DNA of 64,000 nucleotides from Sneathiella marina (GCF_023746535.1 NZ_CP098747.1:1-64000); one strand, 5' to 3'. Positions 31,060 to 40,818 are shown, counted from the first letter of the stretch. Made by a program: numbers and translations. Notes: generated by a model not told the origin, from the letters alone.

Positions 31060-31228
31060 ATTTCTATCTTCAGATTGAGTTTGGTAATTATTCCAATAAC
31101 CCTTATGTAAAGGGCAGCCTTAAAGAATAGGTTAACGAGTTCCAAGCGCAAGGTCCAGCGCCTTATGTGAAGTTCTCGTATTCCCTATGTATACTCGTTA
31201 CATAAACTTTTTAGAAGGATAAACAAGT

Positions 31229-31759
31229 TTGGCGTTGATAATTTTGGCATTGGTGATCGGTATCCCGCTTGTTGAGATTCTGGTCTTCATCGAGGTGGGA
31301 AGTGAAATCGGCGCGCTGAACACCGTCCTCATTACTGTCGTAACCGCTGTTATCGGCATGGCGCTGCTCCGGGTTCAGGGGCTGGGCGTTCTCATGCGCG
31401 CCCAACAGGCCATCGAGCGAAAGGAAGCGCCCGTCAATGAAATATTCGAGGGTGTTTTTCTGGCCATCGCCGGATTGTTCCTGCTGATCCCCGGTTTCGT
31501 GACGGATGCCATCGGGTTTTTGCTGTTTCTGCCGCCGCTCCGGCGCGCCCTTGCCTCCTATATGGCGAAGCATTCGAAATTTGCGGCACGGGCCAGCTAC
31601 CAACAAGGGGGTCAGCGTCCGCCCGGCGGCACCGGCCCTGTCATTGACGGGGAGTATGAAGTTGTTGAGGACGACGCACCGCAGCTGAACAACGATCCGG
31701 ACTCGCAAGGTGAGGGAACATCGAAAAACCCCGACAGTCCCTGGTCCGGAAAAAAGTGA
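31229..31759 (+). CDS. fxsA: FxsA-family membrane protein
   Basis: A 176-residue inner-membrane protein of the FxsA family, with hydrophobic segments near 1-20, 27-45 and 73-100 and the conserved stretch LLIPGFVTDAIGFLLFLPP. In E. coli FxsA suppresses exclusion of phage T7 by F plasmids; a general role is not established. The start is TTG preceded by AAGGA (31215-31219). The C-terminal 55 residues are polar and Gly/Pro-rich. secB follows 104 bases later. Confidence 0.88.
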   Translation: MALIILALVIGIPLVEILVFIEVGSEIGALNTVLITVVTAVIGMALLRVQGLGVLMRAQQAIERKEAPVNEIFEGVFLAIAGLFLLIPGFVTDAIGFLLFLPPLRRALASYMAKHSKFAARASYQQGGQRPPGGTGPVIDGEYEVVEDDAPQLNNDPDSQGEGTSKNPDSPWSGKK

Positions 31760-31863
31760 TCAATATTCTGGAATTTGCCAGACTTCTGCTTGTGACAGAG
31801 CGGCATCCATGTTAGCCACTCTGTCAATAGGGCCCTCGCGCCAATATCTTGGAGAAAACCTTA

Positions 31864-32373
31864 ATGACTGAGAATGGAAGTGATGCACCGGCAGCAGCAA
31901 CTACTGCAGGCCAGGCGCCAGACGATCAACCGTCCCTGGCGATTATCACGCAATATATCAAAGACCTTTCCTTTGAAAACCCCAACGCGCCGCAAAGCCT
32001 TAACCCGGAAAACGGCCAGCCGGAAGTCGAGCTGGGGGTCAATGTTCAGGCCCGTGCCGGAGATTCCGACATGTTTGACGTCGAACTGCGGATCAGCGCC
32101 AAGGCAACCCACGGAACGGAAGTCGCCTTTATAACGGAACTGGTCTATGGCGGCCTGTTTCAAATGCGCAACTTCCCGCCCGACGCCATGGAAATGATGT
32201 GCATGATTGAATGCCCGCGTCTGTTATTCCCTTTCGCCCGCCGGGTTGTCGCCGACGCCACACGGGATGGCGGGTTTTCACCCTTGCTTCTGGATCCCAT
32301 TGACTTCAAGACCCTGTTCCAGAATCACAAGGCGCAGGAAATGGCCAGCCAGCAGCCCATGGGCACCGCCTAG
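31864..32373 (+). CDS. secB: Protein-export chaperone SecB
   Basis: A homotetrameric chaperone that keeps secretory preproteins unfolded and hands them to SecA. The 169-residue product has an acidic N-terminus and the SecB core: QYIKDLSFENPNAPQSL, FITELVYGGLFQMRN and RLLFPFARRVVADATRDGGFSPLLLDPIDF. The ATG at 31864 follows GGAG; an upstream reading from 31849 is weaker. It is convergent with dnaQ. Confidence 0.95.
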   Translation: MTENGSDAPAAATTAGQAPDDQPSLAIITQYIKDLSFENPNAPQSLNPENGQPEVELGVNVQARAGDSDMFDVELRISAKATHGTEVAFITELVYGGLFQMRNFPPDAMEMMCMIECPRLLFPFARRVVADATRDGGFSPLLLDPIDFKTLFQNHKAQEMASQQPMGTA

Positions 32374-32387
32374 ACCGAAAAGCGGCT

Positions 32388-33056
32388 TTACTGTTTCCAG
32401 AGGGGGTCGGTAAGGGTTTCCACAAATGCGGCATGGGCGGCCCGTTCTTCGTCGCTTGCCGCATGGGGCCGGGCCGGGCGGACATCGGTCCGCATCTGGG
32501 CCTCCGCATCAAAGGCCGCCTTTTCTTCCAGTGTAAAGCCTTGCTGCCGCCCGCCGATAAGCTCCAGATATACTTCCGCCAGGAGTTCCGCATCGAGAAG
32601 CGCGCCATGTTTGGTCCGGGCCGAATTATCAATGGCAAAACGCCGGCACAGGGCATCCAGGCTGGCCTGAGCCCCCGGAAATTTCCGCCGTGCCATACTG
32701 ACCGTATCGATGGATTGGGACATGGGAAGCGGCGGCCGTTTCATGCGGATCAGTTCCGCATTGAGAAATTTCATATCGAACTGGGCATTATGGATAACCA
32801 GCTTGGCAGTGCCGATAAATTCCAGAAATTCGTCGATTTCCCGGGCGATGACGTTATGTGTCTTGAGAAATTCCTCACTGAGCCCATGCACCTTGAAGGC
32901 GCTCTCGGGCATATCCCGTTCCGGATTAATATAGCGATGAAATATATTTCCCGTCGGCAGGTGGTTGACCAGCTCGACACAACCAATCTCGACAATGCGG
33001 TCGCCGTTGGCCGGATCAAAGCCGGTGGTTTCCGTATCGAGGGCAATCTCACGCAT
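32388..33056 (-). CDS. dnaQ: DNA polymerase III epsilon subunit (proofreading exonuclease)
   Basis: The 3'-5' exonuclease of the replicative polymerase, 222 residues. The DEDDh catalytic pattern begins at residues 7-9 (DTETTG), continues through [10 protein letters not shown] and ends with [14 protein letters not shown]. The C-terminal 45 residues would hold the clamp- and DnaE-interaction region. It overlaps the preceding coaE by 8 bases and is the last gene of the ppsR-maf-aroE-coaE-dnaQ run. Confidence 0.94.
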   Translation of the reverse strand: MREIALDTETTGFDPANGDRIVEIGCVELVNHLPTGNIFHRYINPERDMPESAFKVHGLSEEFLKTHNVIAREIDEFLEFIGTAKLVIHNAQFDMKFLNAELIRMKRPPLPMSQSIDTVSMARRKFPGAQASLDALCRRFAIDNSARTKHGALLDAELLAEVYLELIGGRQQGFTLEEKAAFDAEAQMRTDVRPARPHAASDEERAAHAAFVETLTDPLWKQ

Positions 33057-33648
33057 GTTTCAAATCTTCCAGTAACGCCCTGACCTGCTCCAATGTCGCT
33101 TCTTTCGGGCAATTAGTATTGATCACATAATCGGCTTGCCGTCGTTTTTCCGCGTCCGGGACCTGCCGGGCCAGAATAGCCTCGAATTTCTCCGCTGTCA
33201 TGCCCTCCCGGGCCAGAACCCGCTTCCTCTGGACCTCCTCGGGCGCGCTGACCACGACAATCTTGTCAAAGTTCTTTTCGCCGCCCGTCTCGAAAATGAG
33301 CGGCACATCCAGGACAACAATCCTTGCACCCTGTTGCTCCGCCGCCGCGAAAAAATCCGCCCGGCCCTGACCGAGAAGGGGATGGGTTATGGCTTCCAGT
33401 TTCCTGATTTCCACCTCGTTACCGAGCACCATCTTGCTGAGCCGCGCCCGATCCACCTTATTGTCGACGACAGCCTCCGGAAATTGGGCGCGGATAGGTT
33501 CAACCGCCGCGCCGCCTTCCGCATAAAGCTTGTGAACATCTGCATCTATATCGTGAACCGTGACTTGCAACTGCCGGAACATCTCGGCGACCGTCGACTT
33601 GCCCATCCCGATGGATCCGGTGAGACCAACTACCAACATCTTACTCAT
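33049..33648 (-). CDS. coaE: Dephospho-CoA kinase
   Basis: Catalyses the final step of coenzyme A synthesis, phosphorylating the ribose 3'-hydroxyl of dephospho-CoA. The 199-residue protein has the P-loop GSIGMGKST at residues 11-19, DIDADVH, and the lid region [15 protein letters not shown] with QADYVINTN at the C-terminus. It overlaps aroE by 8 bases and dnaQ by 8, implying coupled translation. Confidence 0.95.
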   Translation of the reverse strand: MSKMLVVGLTGSIGMGKSTVAEMFRQLQVTVHDIDADVHKLYAEGGAAVEPIRAQFPEAVVDNKVDRARLSKMVLGNEVEIRKLEAITHPLLGQGRADFFAAAEQQGARIVVLDVPLIFETGGEKNFDKIVVVSAPEEVQRKRVLAREGMTAEKFEAILARQVPDAEKRRQADYVINTNCPKEATLEQVRALLEDLKHA

Positions 33649-34510
33649 TCCCTTTCAATCCTTCCAGAACATGATCCCGCAACCCTGCATCCACCTCAGG
33701 CCGGGTACCGAACCAGGCCTCAAAACCGGCTTTCGCCTGATGCAGCAGCATGCCGATCCCCTCAATGGTTTCATTGCCACGTAATTTTGCCGCTTTCAGC
33801 AATTCTGTCTGTTGCGGCGCATAAATAATATCGGTGACGATAGCTGTCGCCTTTAAGGCGTCCAGCGGCAGATCCAGCGACGGCTGGCCGGACATGCCAA
33901 GGCTGGTGGTATTGACCAGAAAATCCGCTTCCGCCAGACAGTCGCTGCGCGCATGCCAGTCAACCACTTCCGCTTTTTCTCCAATATGCGCGGCCAGGTT
34001 CTCTGCGCGTTCCCGGGTCCGGTTGGTCATCAGGATCCTTGCAAATCCCATATCAACCAGCGCAACCGCAACGGCGCGGGCCGCGCCGCCCGTCCCGACA
34101 AGAACCGCCGTCCCACCTTGCAAGGCGGCAACATCGGGATGTTCGTTCAGGGAGTCCATAAATCCGACGCCATCGGTATTACGACCGATCATCTCGCCGC
34201 TCTCACCCAGGACAATGGTATTGACCGCGCCGATACGACGGGCAGACGGATCCAGCACATCCACAATATCCATCGCCGTTTCCTTTAACGGAATGGTCAG
34301 GTTGGTGCCGCGAAAGATCTCGCCTTTTTGTAAAGATTCTGCCGGCAGGCGTCGCAACACCGCTTCCAGATCCTCCGGCCGGACCGGCAGGGCCGCATAT
34401 CCGGCATTGAGTTTGTATTTATCGATCCAGTAGCCATGCAGGCGTGGCGACAGGGAATGGCTGAGCGGCCATCCCATCACCCCGGCGGTTTTTTTCATTT
34501 CCGATGTCAT
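33641..34510 (-). CDS. aroE: Shikimate dehydrogenase
   Basis: Reduces 3-dehydroshikimate to shikimate with NADPH in aromatic amino-acid synthesis. The 289-residue protein shows the substrate-binding [16 protein letters not shown], catalytic Lys in [10 protein letters not shown], Asp in GRNTDGVGF, and the NADP Rossmann loop [13 protein letters not shown]. Start codons at 34510 and 34498 are both possible; the first overlaps the maf stop by four bases and is preferred for coupling. Confidence 0.95.
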   Translation of the reverse strand: MTSEMKKTAGVMGWPLSHSLSPRLHGYWIDKYKLNAGYAALPVRPEDLEAVLRRLPAESLQKGEIFRGTNLTIPLKETAMDIVDVLDPSARRIGAVNTIVLGESGEMIGRNTDGVGFMDSLNEHPDVAALQGGTAVLVGTGGAARAVAVALVDMGFARILMTNRTRERAENLAAHIGEKAEVVDWHARSDCLAEADFLVNTTSLGMSGQPSLDLPLDALKATAIVTDIIYAPQQTELLKAAKLRGNETIEGIGMLLHQAKAGFEAWFGTRPEVDAGLRDHVLEGLKGNE

Positions 34511-35121
34511 ATAGTCAACCCGATTTTATGATTACGTAAAAAATCCAGAAGCGGCAGCAGCGGCAGCCCCAAAATCGAGAAAAAATCCCCCTCAACCCGG
34601 CTGAACAGATGGGCCCCCAGGCCTTCCAGATGATAGGCGCCAACGGACGATAATATGGCGTCCCCGGCCTCGGCCAGATATTTTTCCAGAAAGGCGTCGT
34701 CAAAGGGACGCATGGTCAAACTCGCCTGATTGACATGATGCCAGAGGATCGTCCCGCCTTTGGCGACACAAACCGCATTGCTCAACTGGTGGGACTTGCC
34801 TTTCAGGCTGAGGAGATGGGCCCGGGCATGATCCATATCCGGCGGTTTGTCGAACCAGATGCCATTGCAATCAAGGATCTGGTCCGCCCCGATGACGAAC
34901 GCCGCCGGATAATTGCGTGAAATCCGGCTGGCCTTCAACTCCGCAAGGGCGACGGCTGTGTCGGACGGTGGCGCCATGGCGCCGCGCAGGGCGTGCTTGA
35001 CCTCATCCTCGTCAATGGCCGCCGGTATTTTTGTAAAATCCAGTCCGGCATTGGTGAGCAGGCGGGCCCGCGAAACACTGGCGGAGGCAAGAACTAGCTC
35101 AGGCTGAGAGGCGTCGGCCAT
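34507..35121 (-). CDS. Maf-family nucleotide pyrophosphatase
   Basis: A 204-residue Maf protein that hydrolyses non-canonical or excess nucleotides to monophosphates. It has the family N-terminus LVLASASVSRARLL, catalytic IGADQILDC, and the late SSVGAYHLEGLG and FFSILGLPLLPLL blocks. YhdE and YceF subfamilies differ in substrate (dTTP/UTP versus m7GTP), and this protein cannot be assigned with confidence. It sits between ppsR and aroE in the order conserved near many alphaproteobacterial origins. Confidence 0.92.
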   Translation of the reverse strand: MADASQPELVLASASVSRARLLTNAGLDFTKIPAAIDEDEVKHALRGAMAPPSDTAVALAELKASRISRNYPAAFVIGADQILDCNGIWFDKPPDMDHARAHLLSLKGKSHQLSNAVCVAKGGTILWHHVNQASLTMRPFDDAFLEKYLAEAGDAILSSVGAYHLEGLGAHLFSRVEGDFFSILGLPLLPLLDFLRNHKIGLTI

Positions 35122-35124
35122 TTC

Positions 35125-35949
35125 CTATCGAACCCCTGCCTGTTCCTGGCGTTTGGTAAACAGGGTGATAATCTGAGCCGCCGTTTCCTCCACCGATCGG
35201 CGGGAAACATCAATAATCGGCCAGCTTTCGCGTGTGCATATTTTACGCGCCATAATCACTTCTTCCTTGATCCGCTCCCGGTCCACATAATCCGTATCAA
35301 CGGTTTCATGCAGGCTGAGCAAGCGGTTTTTACGTATTTCCGACAATCTCTCCGGACTGGTGGTCAAGCCAACAACAATGGGATTGCTGAGCGAGAACAG
35401 CTCCTGCGGCAAGGGAATTGCCGGGACAATGGGAACATTGGCGGTCTTGAATCCCCGATGGGCCAGATAAAAGGATGTCGGCGTTTTCGAGGTACGGGAA
35501 ACACCCACCAAAACAATATCGGCTTCATTCAGGCCTTCGGACATCTGGCCGTCATCATGGGCCATGGTATAATTCAGCGCTTCAATCCGGCCAAAGTAAT
35601 TCTGATCAAGAATATGTTGCCGTCCGGGCAGCTGTTGAATTTCCTGACCGAGAAAACTGGAAAAAGCGGCCAGCACCGGATCAAGCACCGAGGAGCAGGA
35701 GACGTTCAGTTTCTGGCAGCCTTTTTCCAGTACGTCCCGCATTTCCTTATTGACCAGTGTATAGAGGACCAAACCCGGTTTTTGTTCAATGGAATCAAGG
35801 ATATCATCCAGTTGACGAACGGTTCTTGTCAATGTCCATACATGCTCGATCGGCGCCACGCCCTCAAATTGCACGAGGGCCGCCTTGGTCATGGATTGCA
35901 ACGTTTCGCCGGTGGAATCCGAAACCAGGTGAAGATGAAATTGCGTCAT
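35125..35949 (-). CDS. ppsR: PEP synthetase regulatory kinase/pyrophosphorylase (PpsR, DUF299)
   Basis: A 274-residue DUF299 protein that reversibly phosphorylates PEP synthase or pyruvate phosphate dikinase, using ADP for the kinase step. It has HLVSDSTGETL at the N-terminus and the P-loop GVSRTSKT at 149-156, followed by LAHRGFKTANVPIVP. It is the gene immediately left of the putative oriC and is transcribed away from it, as in Caulobacter where the equivalent gene is numbered first on the chromosome. Confidence 0.92.
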   Translation of the reverse strand: MTQFHLHLVSDSTGETLQSMTKAALVQFEGVAPIEHVWTLTRTVRQLDDILDSIEQKPGLVLYTLVNKEMRDVLEKGCQKLNVSCSSVLDPVLAAFSSFLGQEIQQLPGRQHILDQNYFGRIEALNYTMAHDDGQMSEGLNEADIVLVGVSRTSKTPTSFYLAHRGFKTANVPIVPAIPLPQELFSLSNPIVVGLTTSPERLSEIRKNRLLSLHETVDTDYVDRERIKEEVIMARKICTRESWPIIDVSRRSVEETAAQIITLFTKRQEQAGVR

Positions 35950-35969
35950 AAAAGAACCGGCCTGCCCCT

Positions 35970-35987
35970 TGTGGAATATGTGAATAA
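35970..35987 (-). promoter_or_regulatory. Tandem DnaA-box-like nonamers in putative oriC
   Basis: Two nonamers lie end to end on the displayed strand: TGTGGAATA (35970-35978, near-match) and TGTGAATAA (35979-35987), the reverse complement of the DnaA box TTATTCACA. Confidence 0.6.
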
Positions 35988-36065
35988 CAGGGATAACATG
36001 ACCATCAGGAAAAGCCCAAAAATTTCCTCCCCGCAGACCGGTTTTTTTAAAAGCACTTACCCGCC

Positions 36066-36074
36066 TGTGAATAA
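36066..36074 (-). promoter_or_regulatory. DnaA box in putative oriC
   Basis: TGTGAATAA, the reverse complement of TTATTCACA, fits the TTWTNCACA consensus. It is followed 5 bases later by a related TTATCCGGT at 36080-36088 in the opposite orientation. Confidence 0.6.
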
Positions 36075-36345
36075 CTGTCTTATCCGGTGACCCGAAATGA
36101 GGAAGAATTCAGCAGCCGACGGACAGAATAAAGTTATCCCCGTTTTCCCTGTTTTTGGACAAAAACAAATCCGCCTTTATTCAGGCTTCGTACACAATGT
36201 CGAGAAGGACTGGATTTTATCCCCAGATTTTCTATAAAGGATGTGAATTGAATTTAATCCCCAGCTCTCACAGCCATAAACAACAACTACAACCTTTTTA
36301 TATAAATATATATAGAAGGGGATAGAAATTTAGAAGGTACAGTTC

Positions 36346-37392
36346 GTGACAACGACACCAGCGAAACTCATGCTCAGAGCTCTTTCCGGCGAGATAACCG
36401 AGCGACCCCCATTCTGGCTCATGCGTCAGGCCGGGCGCTATCTTCCTGAGTATCGGGCTACCCGGGCCCAAGCCGGAAACTTCCTCGATCTTTGCTACAA
36501 TCCCAGGCTTGCAGAGGAAGTGACTTTGCAGCCTCTGCGCCGCTACGGCATGGATGCCGCCATTCTCTTTGCCGATATCCTGCTGATCCCCGATGCCCTG
36601 GGACAGCCGTTGGATTATCTCGAAGGGGAAGGTCCGGTTCTCGATCCTGTTCGCTCGGCAGGGGAGTTGTCAAAACTGAACCCGGAGAATATCCATAAGA
36701 CACTCGAGCCGGTTTACGAGACGGTTTCCAGATTGAGTTCGTCCATTCCATCGGACTGTACCCTGATCGGATTTGCCGGGGCGCCCTGGACCGTGGCGAC
36801 TTACATGGTCGAAGGTCGGGGGTCCAAGGATTACGTCAATATCAAGAAATGGATGTATGGCGACCCAGCAGGATTCTCGGCGCTGATGGATATTCTGGTC
36901 GAGGCGACAATTGCCTATTTGCTGAAACAGGTTGAAGCGGGGGCGGAAGTCGTCCAGATATTTGATACCTGGGCCGGTGTTCTGCCCGATGACGAGTTCC
37001 GTAAATGGGTGCTGGGACCGACAAAACGCATTGTCGAGGGGTTGAGGCATCATCACCCCGATTTACCCGTCATCGGCTTTCCCAAGGGCGTTGGCGGCAA
37101 TATTATCGACTTTGTCGAGGAGACCGGCGTGACCGCTGTCAGTCTGGATACGGGAACGCCGCTGGATTGGGCGGCCCGAAATGTACAGACCCGGGTTCCG
37201 GTACAGGGAAATCTTGATCCTATTTTGCTGGTTCAGGGCGGCGCCGCCATGGAAAACCGAATTGCCGAGATCATCAATCGACTGAAGTCTGCGCCGTTTA
37301 TTTTCAATCTTGGTCACGGCATTATTCCGCAAACACCGCCGGAGCATGTGGGGGCCCTGAGCCAGCTGATCCGGGACGGGTCTCCCTCATAA
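36346..37392 (+). CDS. hemE: Uroporphyrinogen decarboxylase
   Basis: Decarboxylates the four acetate groups of uroporphyrinogen III to give coproporphyrinogen III in heme synthesis. The 348-residue protein has the signature PPFWLMRQAGRYLPEY near the N-terminus, the catalytic Asp of FADILLIPDALG, and IQIFDTWAG-like VVQIFDTWAG. The start is GTG preceded by AGAAGG, and the AT-rich oriC edge lies directly upstream. It begins a hemE-hemH-hemJ cluster. Confidence 0.97.
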   Translation: MTTTPAKLMLRALSGEITERPPFWLMRQAGRYLPEYRATRAQAGNFLDLCYNPRLAEEVTLQPLRRYGMDAAILFADILLIPDALGQPLDYLEGEGPVLDPVRSAGELSKLNPENIHKTLEPVYETVSRLSSSIPSDCTLIGFAGAPWTVATYMVEGRGSKDYVNIKKWMYGDPAGFSALMDILVEATIAYLLKQVEAGAEVVQIFDTWAGVLPDDEFRKWVLGPTKRIVEGLRHHHPDLPVIGFPKGVGGNIIDFVEETGVTAVSLDTGTPLDWAARNVQTRVPVQGNLDPILLVQGGAAMENRIAEIINRLKSAPFIFNLGHGIIPQTPPEHVGALSQLIRDGSPS

Positions 37393-37404
37393 AGGAGTGT
37401 TGCC

Positions 37405-38436
37405 ATGGCCCGCAAAGCAGTTGTGCTGTTTAACCTGGGAGGTCCGGACAGTCTGGAGGCGGTTCAGCCGTTTCTGTATAACCTGTTTATGGATCCGGCC
37501 ATTATCCGGCTGCCCAAACCCTTGCGGTTTCTTGTCGCCAAGCTGATTTCGTCGCGCCGGGCACCGGTGGCGCAGGAAATCTATGGCCATCTTGGCGGAT
37601 CCTCACCGCTTTTGCCGCAAACCGAGGCCCAGGCGGCTGCCTTGAAAACTGCCCTTTCGGACAGCAATCCGGTGGATGAATATGAAATTTTTATCTGCAT
37701 GCGCTATTGGCATCCGCTAAGTGCACAAACGGTTCAATCCGTGAAATCCTACGGCCCCGATGAAATTATTCTGGTGCCGCTATATCCGCAATATTCGTCA
37801 ACCACATCAGCCTCTTCCCTTGCGGACTGGCACGGCGCGGCAAAATCCGCGCAACTGGAGGTTCCCACGGCAACGCTCTGTTGCTATCCCCTGGAAAACG
37901 GCCTGATTTCAGCTTATTCGACCTTGATTGCCGAGAAAATTGAGGGCATGGACCTGAGCCGGACCCGGATTTTATTTTCGGCCCATGGGCTCCCGCAGAA
38001 AATCGTCGATGCGGGGGATCCCTATCAATGGCAGATCGAACAAACGGCAACCGGCATCGTTGAGAAGCTGGCCCGACCGGAGCTGGACTGGAAAATCTGC
38101 TATCAAAGCCGGGTGGGTCCCCTGAAATGGCTGCAGCCTTCTACCGATGATGAAATAGCGGCTGCCGGGGCGGCGGGTCTCTCGCTTGTGATTCTGCCCA
38201 TTGCTTTTGTCTCGGAACATTCTGAAACCCTGGTGGAACTGGATATTGAATACGCGGAACTGGCGAAAAAATCCGGTGTTCCCCACTATAAACGGGTTGA
38301 CACTGTCGGTGTGTCCGACGATTTTATTGCCGGACTTGCCGACGTGGTCCTGCGCCTGACGCCAGGCGCGGTAACCAGCGGGCAGGGTGGGCGCATCTGC
38401 CCGGGCAAATTTTCAGATTGCGCGTTGGCGTCGTGA
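37405..38436 (+). CDS. hemH: Ferrochelatase
   Basis: Inserts ferrous iron into protoporphyrin IX, the final step of heme synthesis. The 343-residue protein has VVLFNLGGPD, GGSSPL, PLYPQYSSTTSAS and the catalytic His region FSAHGLPQ, with the later SEHSETLVELDIEY carrying the conserved acidic residues. It starts 12 bases after hemE. The C-terminal 25 residues are a poorly conserved tail ending near a CPGKFSDC stretch. Confidence 0.95.
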   Translation: MARKAVVLFNLGGPDSLEAVQPFLYNLFMDPAIIRLPKPLRFLVAKLISSRRAPVAQEIYGHLGGSSPLLPQTEAQAAALKTALSDSNPVDEYEIFICMRYWHPLSAQTVQSVKSYGPDEIILVPLYPQYSSTTSASSLADWHGAAKSAQLEVPTATLCCYPLENGLISAYSTLIAEKIEGMDLSRTRILFSAHGLPQKIVDAGDPYQWQIEQTATGIVEKLARPELDWKICYQSRVGPLKWLQPSTDDEIAAAGAAGLSLVILPIAFVSEHSETLVELDIEYAELAKKSGVPHYKRVDTVGVSDDFIAGLADVVLRLTPGAVTSGQGGRICPGKFSDCALAS

Positions 38437-38455
38437 CGCCACGAAAGAGGATGTA

Positions 38456-38908
38456 ATGGGCGACATACTGGTTGATATCTATCCATGGGTGAAATCCCTG
38501 CATATCATTTCGGTGATTGCCTGGATGGCCGGCATGTTCTATTTGCCGCGGCTATTTGTCTATCATGCGGATGCGGAAATCGGCTCTGACAAATCGGAAA
38601 CCTTTAAGATTATGGAACGGCGGCTGCTTCGGGGTATCATCAACCCGGCGATGATGATGACATTTATATTTGGCGGCTTGTTATTGCTGACCCCGGGTGT
38701 CGTTCATTGGGGGGATGTCTGGATCTGGTTGAAACTGGCGCTGGTCTTCCTGATGTCCGGTTATCATGGATATCTATCGCGCTGGCGCCGGCAATTTGAG
38801 GCGGATGATAATCAGCGACCGGCAAAATTCTATCGCTGGGTCAATGAAGTTCCGACGGTTTTGATGGTTTTCATCGTTATCCTGGTTGTTGTAAAACCTT
38901 TTCAATAG
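38456..38908 (+). CDS. hemJ: Protoporphyrinogen oxidase HemJ (CopD-like, UPF0093)
   Basis: A 150-residue membrane protein of the HemJ family, which oxidises protoporphyrinogen IX to protoporphyrin IX in many alphaproteobacteria lacking HemG or HemY. Four hydrophobic segments are visible, along with the conserved His in VKSLHIISVIAWMAG, MFYLPRLFVYH and KLALVFLMSGYHGYL. The ATG at 38456 follows AAAGAGG and is preferred over the in-frame start at 38387, which would lie within hemH. Position after hemH fits the pathway. Confidence 0.93.
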   Translation: MGDILVDIYPWVKSLHIISVIAWMAGMFYLPRLFVYHADAEIGSDKSETFKIMERRLLRGIINPAMMMTFIFGGLLLLTPGVVHWGDVWIWLKLALVFLMSGYHGYLSRWRRQFEADDNQRPAKFYRWVNEVPTVLMVFIVILVVVKPFQ

Positions 38909-39110
38909 ACATTTCTTCACGATAAAGCAGTTGACTAAAAGAAGGAAAGCTGCAATAGACTATTAACTTCTTTGGAATATATCTGTTCCACTGTTTCATT
39001 GCCTTAATTAGTGAAAGAGCAATCTGTCGGCAGCCATACGCTGATTTTCCCCTAAACGTAAAATCTATTCGTTCTGATCTGTCATTATCCCAAACTCAAT
39101 AGAAAATTAT

Positions 39111-40370
39111 ATGAATCTTCAAGAACTTAAACTAAGAACCCCAGCGGAAATTCTGGCTTTGGCGGAAGAGCGCGAAATTGAAAACGCCTCCACATTACGA
39201 AAGCAGGAACAGCTTTTTGCCATCCTTAAATATGAGGCGGAAAATGGCGCGGAAATCACCGGAGGCGGGGTTCTGGAAATCCTGCAGGACGGTTTCGGAT
39301 TTCTTCGCTCCCCCGACGCCAACTATCTGGCCGGTCCCGATGATATTTATATCAGCCCGAGCCAGATCCGGCGATTTTCCCTTCGAACAGGGGATACGGT
39401 AGACGGGCAAATTCGCAGCCCCAAAGACGGCGAGAGATATTTCGCCCTTCTGAAAGTCCAGAACATCAACTTCGAAGACCCGGAAAAGGGTCGCCACAAA
39501 ATCAACTTCGATAACCTGACCCCGCTTTATCCAGATGAGCGCATCAAGCTGGAAACACCCGACCCCACCGAAAATGGTATAAACTCCGCCCGCGTGATCG
39601 ACCTGGTCTCACCGCAGGGCAAGGGCCAGCGGGCCCTGATCGTGGCCCCGCCCAGAACCGGTAAAACCGTTCTCCTTCAGAATATCGCCAATTCCATCAC
39701 CACCAATAACCCGGAAGTCTATTTGATCGTCCTGCTGATTGACGAGCGTCCGGAAGAGGTGACCGACATGAAACGCTCGGTCAATGGCGAAGTGGTGTCC
39801 TCAACCTTTGATGAGCCCGCCTCGCGCCATGTGCAGGTGGCGGAAATGGTCATTGAAAAAGCCAAGCGTCTGGTTGAACATAAACGCGACGTGGTGATCC
39901 TGCTCGACAGTATCACCCGTCTGGCCCGCGCCTATAACACGGTCGTGCCCTCCAGTGGTAAGGTCCTGACCGGCGGTGTGGATGCCAATGCGCTGCAACG
40001 GCCGAAACGCTTCTTCGGGGCCGCCCGGAATATCGAGGAAGGCGGCTCGCTGACCATCGTCGCCACCGCCCTGATCGAAACCGGCTCGCGCATGGACGAG
40101 GTGATCTTTGAAGAATTCAAGGGCACCGGTAACTCGGAAATCATCCTCGATCGCAAACTGTCCGACAAGCGGGTCTTCCCGGCCATCGACATTACCAAGT
40201 CCGGCACCCGCAAAGAGGAACTGCTGGTTGACAAGGGCACGCTGGCCAAAATGTGGGTGCTGCGCCGCATTCTCAACCCCATGGGCACCACCGACGCCAT
40301 GGAATTCCTTATCGACAAGCTGAAACAGAGCAAGTCCAACGACGACTTCTTCGACAGCATGAATACATAA
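39111..40370 (+). CDS. rho: Transcription termination factor Rho
   Basis: A hexameric RNA-dependent ATPase of 419 residues that terminates transcription. The RNA-binding OB fold is in the first third ([16 protein letters not shown]). The P-loop APPRTGKT lies at 179-186, Walker [17 protein letters not shown] near 260, the Q-loop at [18 protein letters not shown], and the secondary RNA-binding region is downstream. A rho-independent terminator follows. The 202-base leader (38909-39110) is AT-rich, and I see no clear promoter pair or riboswitch in it; Rho often autoregulates its leader. Confidence 0.98.
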   Translation: MNLQELKLRTPAEILALAEEREIENASTLRKQEQLFAILKYEAENGAEITGGGVLEILQDGFGFLRSPDANYLAGPDDIYISPSQIRRFSLRTGDTVDGQIRSPKDGERYFALLKVQNINFEDPEKGRHKINFDNLTPLYPDERIKLETPDPTENGINSARVIDLVSPQGKGQRALIVAPPRTGKTVLLQNIANSITTNNPEVYLIVLLIDERPEEVTDMKRSVNGEVVSSTFDEPASRHVQVAEMVIEKAKRLVEHKRDVVILLDSITRLARAYNTVVPSSGKVLTGGVDANALQRPKRFFGAARNIEEGGSLTIVATALIETGSRMDEVIFEEFKGTGNSEIILDRKLSDKRVFPAIDITKSGTRKEELLVDKGTLAKMWVLRRILNPMGTTDAMEFLIDKLKQSKSNDDFFDSMNT

Positions 40371-40390
40371 ACAGAATCAACGAACTAAAG

Positions 40391-40421
40391 AAAAAGGCGC
40401 CCCCTGTGAGGCGCCTTTTTT
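40391..40421 (+). terminator. Rho-independent terminator of rho
   Basis: Perfect 11-base arms AAAAAGGCGCC (40391-40401) and GGCGCCTTTTT (40410-40420) with an 8-base loop, followed by more T. It lies 20 bases after the rho stop. Being symmetrical with A and T runs it could also end the convergent doc transcript on the other strand. Confidence 0.92.
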
Positions 40422-40818
40422 ATGTTGCGAAGGGGATTGAGTTTTCACGGCAATAAGTTACCAAATCCGCTTCGGATAAGGATCCGTCGGCAACTGCAAG
40501 TGTCATCTTGATTGCCTGTTCATTGCTGATATCCAGAACCCAGCCATTTTTTGACAGCGTCAGGAGCAACATGGCCAGGCCAACCCGCTTATTGCCGTCC
40601 GTAAAGGGATGGCGGTTCTTGGTAATGCTGTAGAGCAGGGAGGCGGAAATCCGGAAAATATCCATATCCCCATCGCTATAAGCGCTCAGCTGCATTGGCC
40701 GGGCGAGGGCCGCATCGATGCCGCCTTCATCGCGAATGCCCGTTGCTCCGCCAAACCGTTCCAGTTGTCGTTTATGGATGGCCAGCATTACCGGTTTCGA
40801 CGGTAATTCAAACGTCAT
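40420..40818 (-). CDS. doc: Doc-family toxin (Fic fold)
   Basis: A 132-residue death-on-curing family toxin. The Fic/Doc motif HPFTDGNKR is complete at 70-78, including the catalytic His, acidic residue and Asn-Lys-Arg. P1 Doc inactivates EF-Tu by phosphorylation; the same action is inferred here. The ATG overlaps the antitoxin stop by one base (TAATG). It runs convergent to rho across the shared terminator. Confidence 0.88.
   Translation of the reverse strand: MTFELPSKPVMLAIHKRQLERFGGATGIRDEGGIDAALARPMQLSAYSDGDMDIFRISASLLYSITKNRHPFTDGNKRVGLAMLLLTLSKNGWVLDISNEQAIKMTLAVADGSLSEADLVTYCRENSIPFAT

Larger units (their letters stand above)
35950..36345. other. Putative chromosomal replication origin (oriC), ppsR-hemE intergenic region
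   Basis: This 396-base gap separates ppsR and hemE, which are transcribed away from each other. It contains two perfect TTATTCACA-type DnaA boxes on the - strand sense (35979-35987 and 36066-36074) and near-matches TTATCCGGT (36080), TTATCCCCG (36134) and TTATCCCCA (36217). A strongly AT-rich stretch lies at about 36290-36330, next to hemE. Known origins of Caulobacter and related bacteria lie beside hemE. Position next to hemE, boxes and AT-rich stretch together support oriC; it has not been mapped by cumulative skew. Confidence 0.75.

Noticed and set aside
38909-39110. Promoter in the rho leader: TTGACT then TAGACT
   Set aside because: The spacing is 19 bases with a weak -10, and no better pair was found, so not listed as a promoter.
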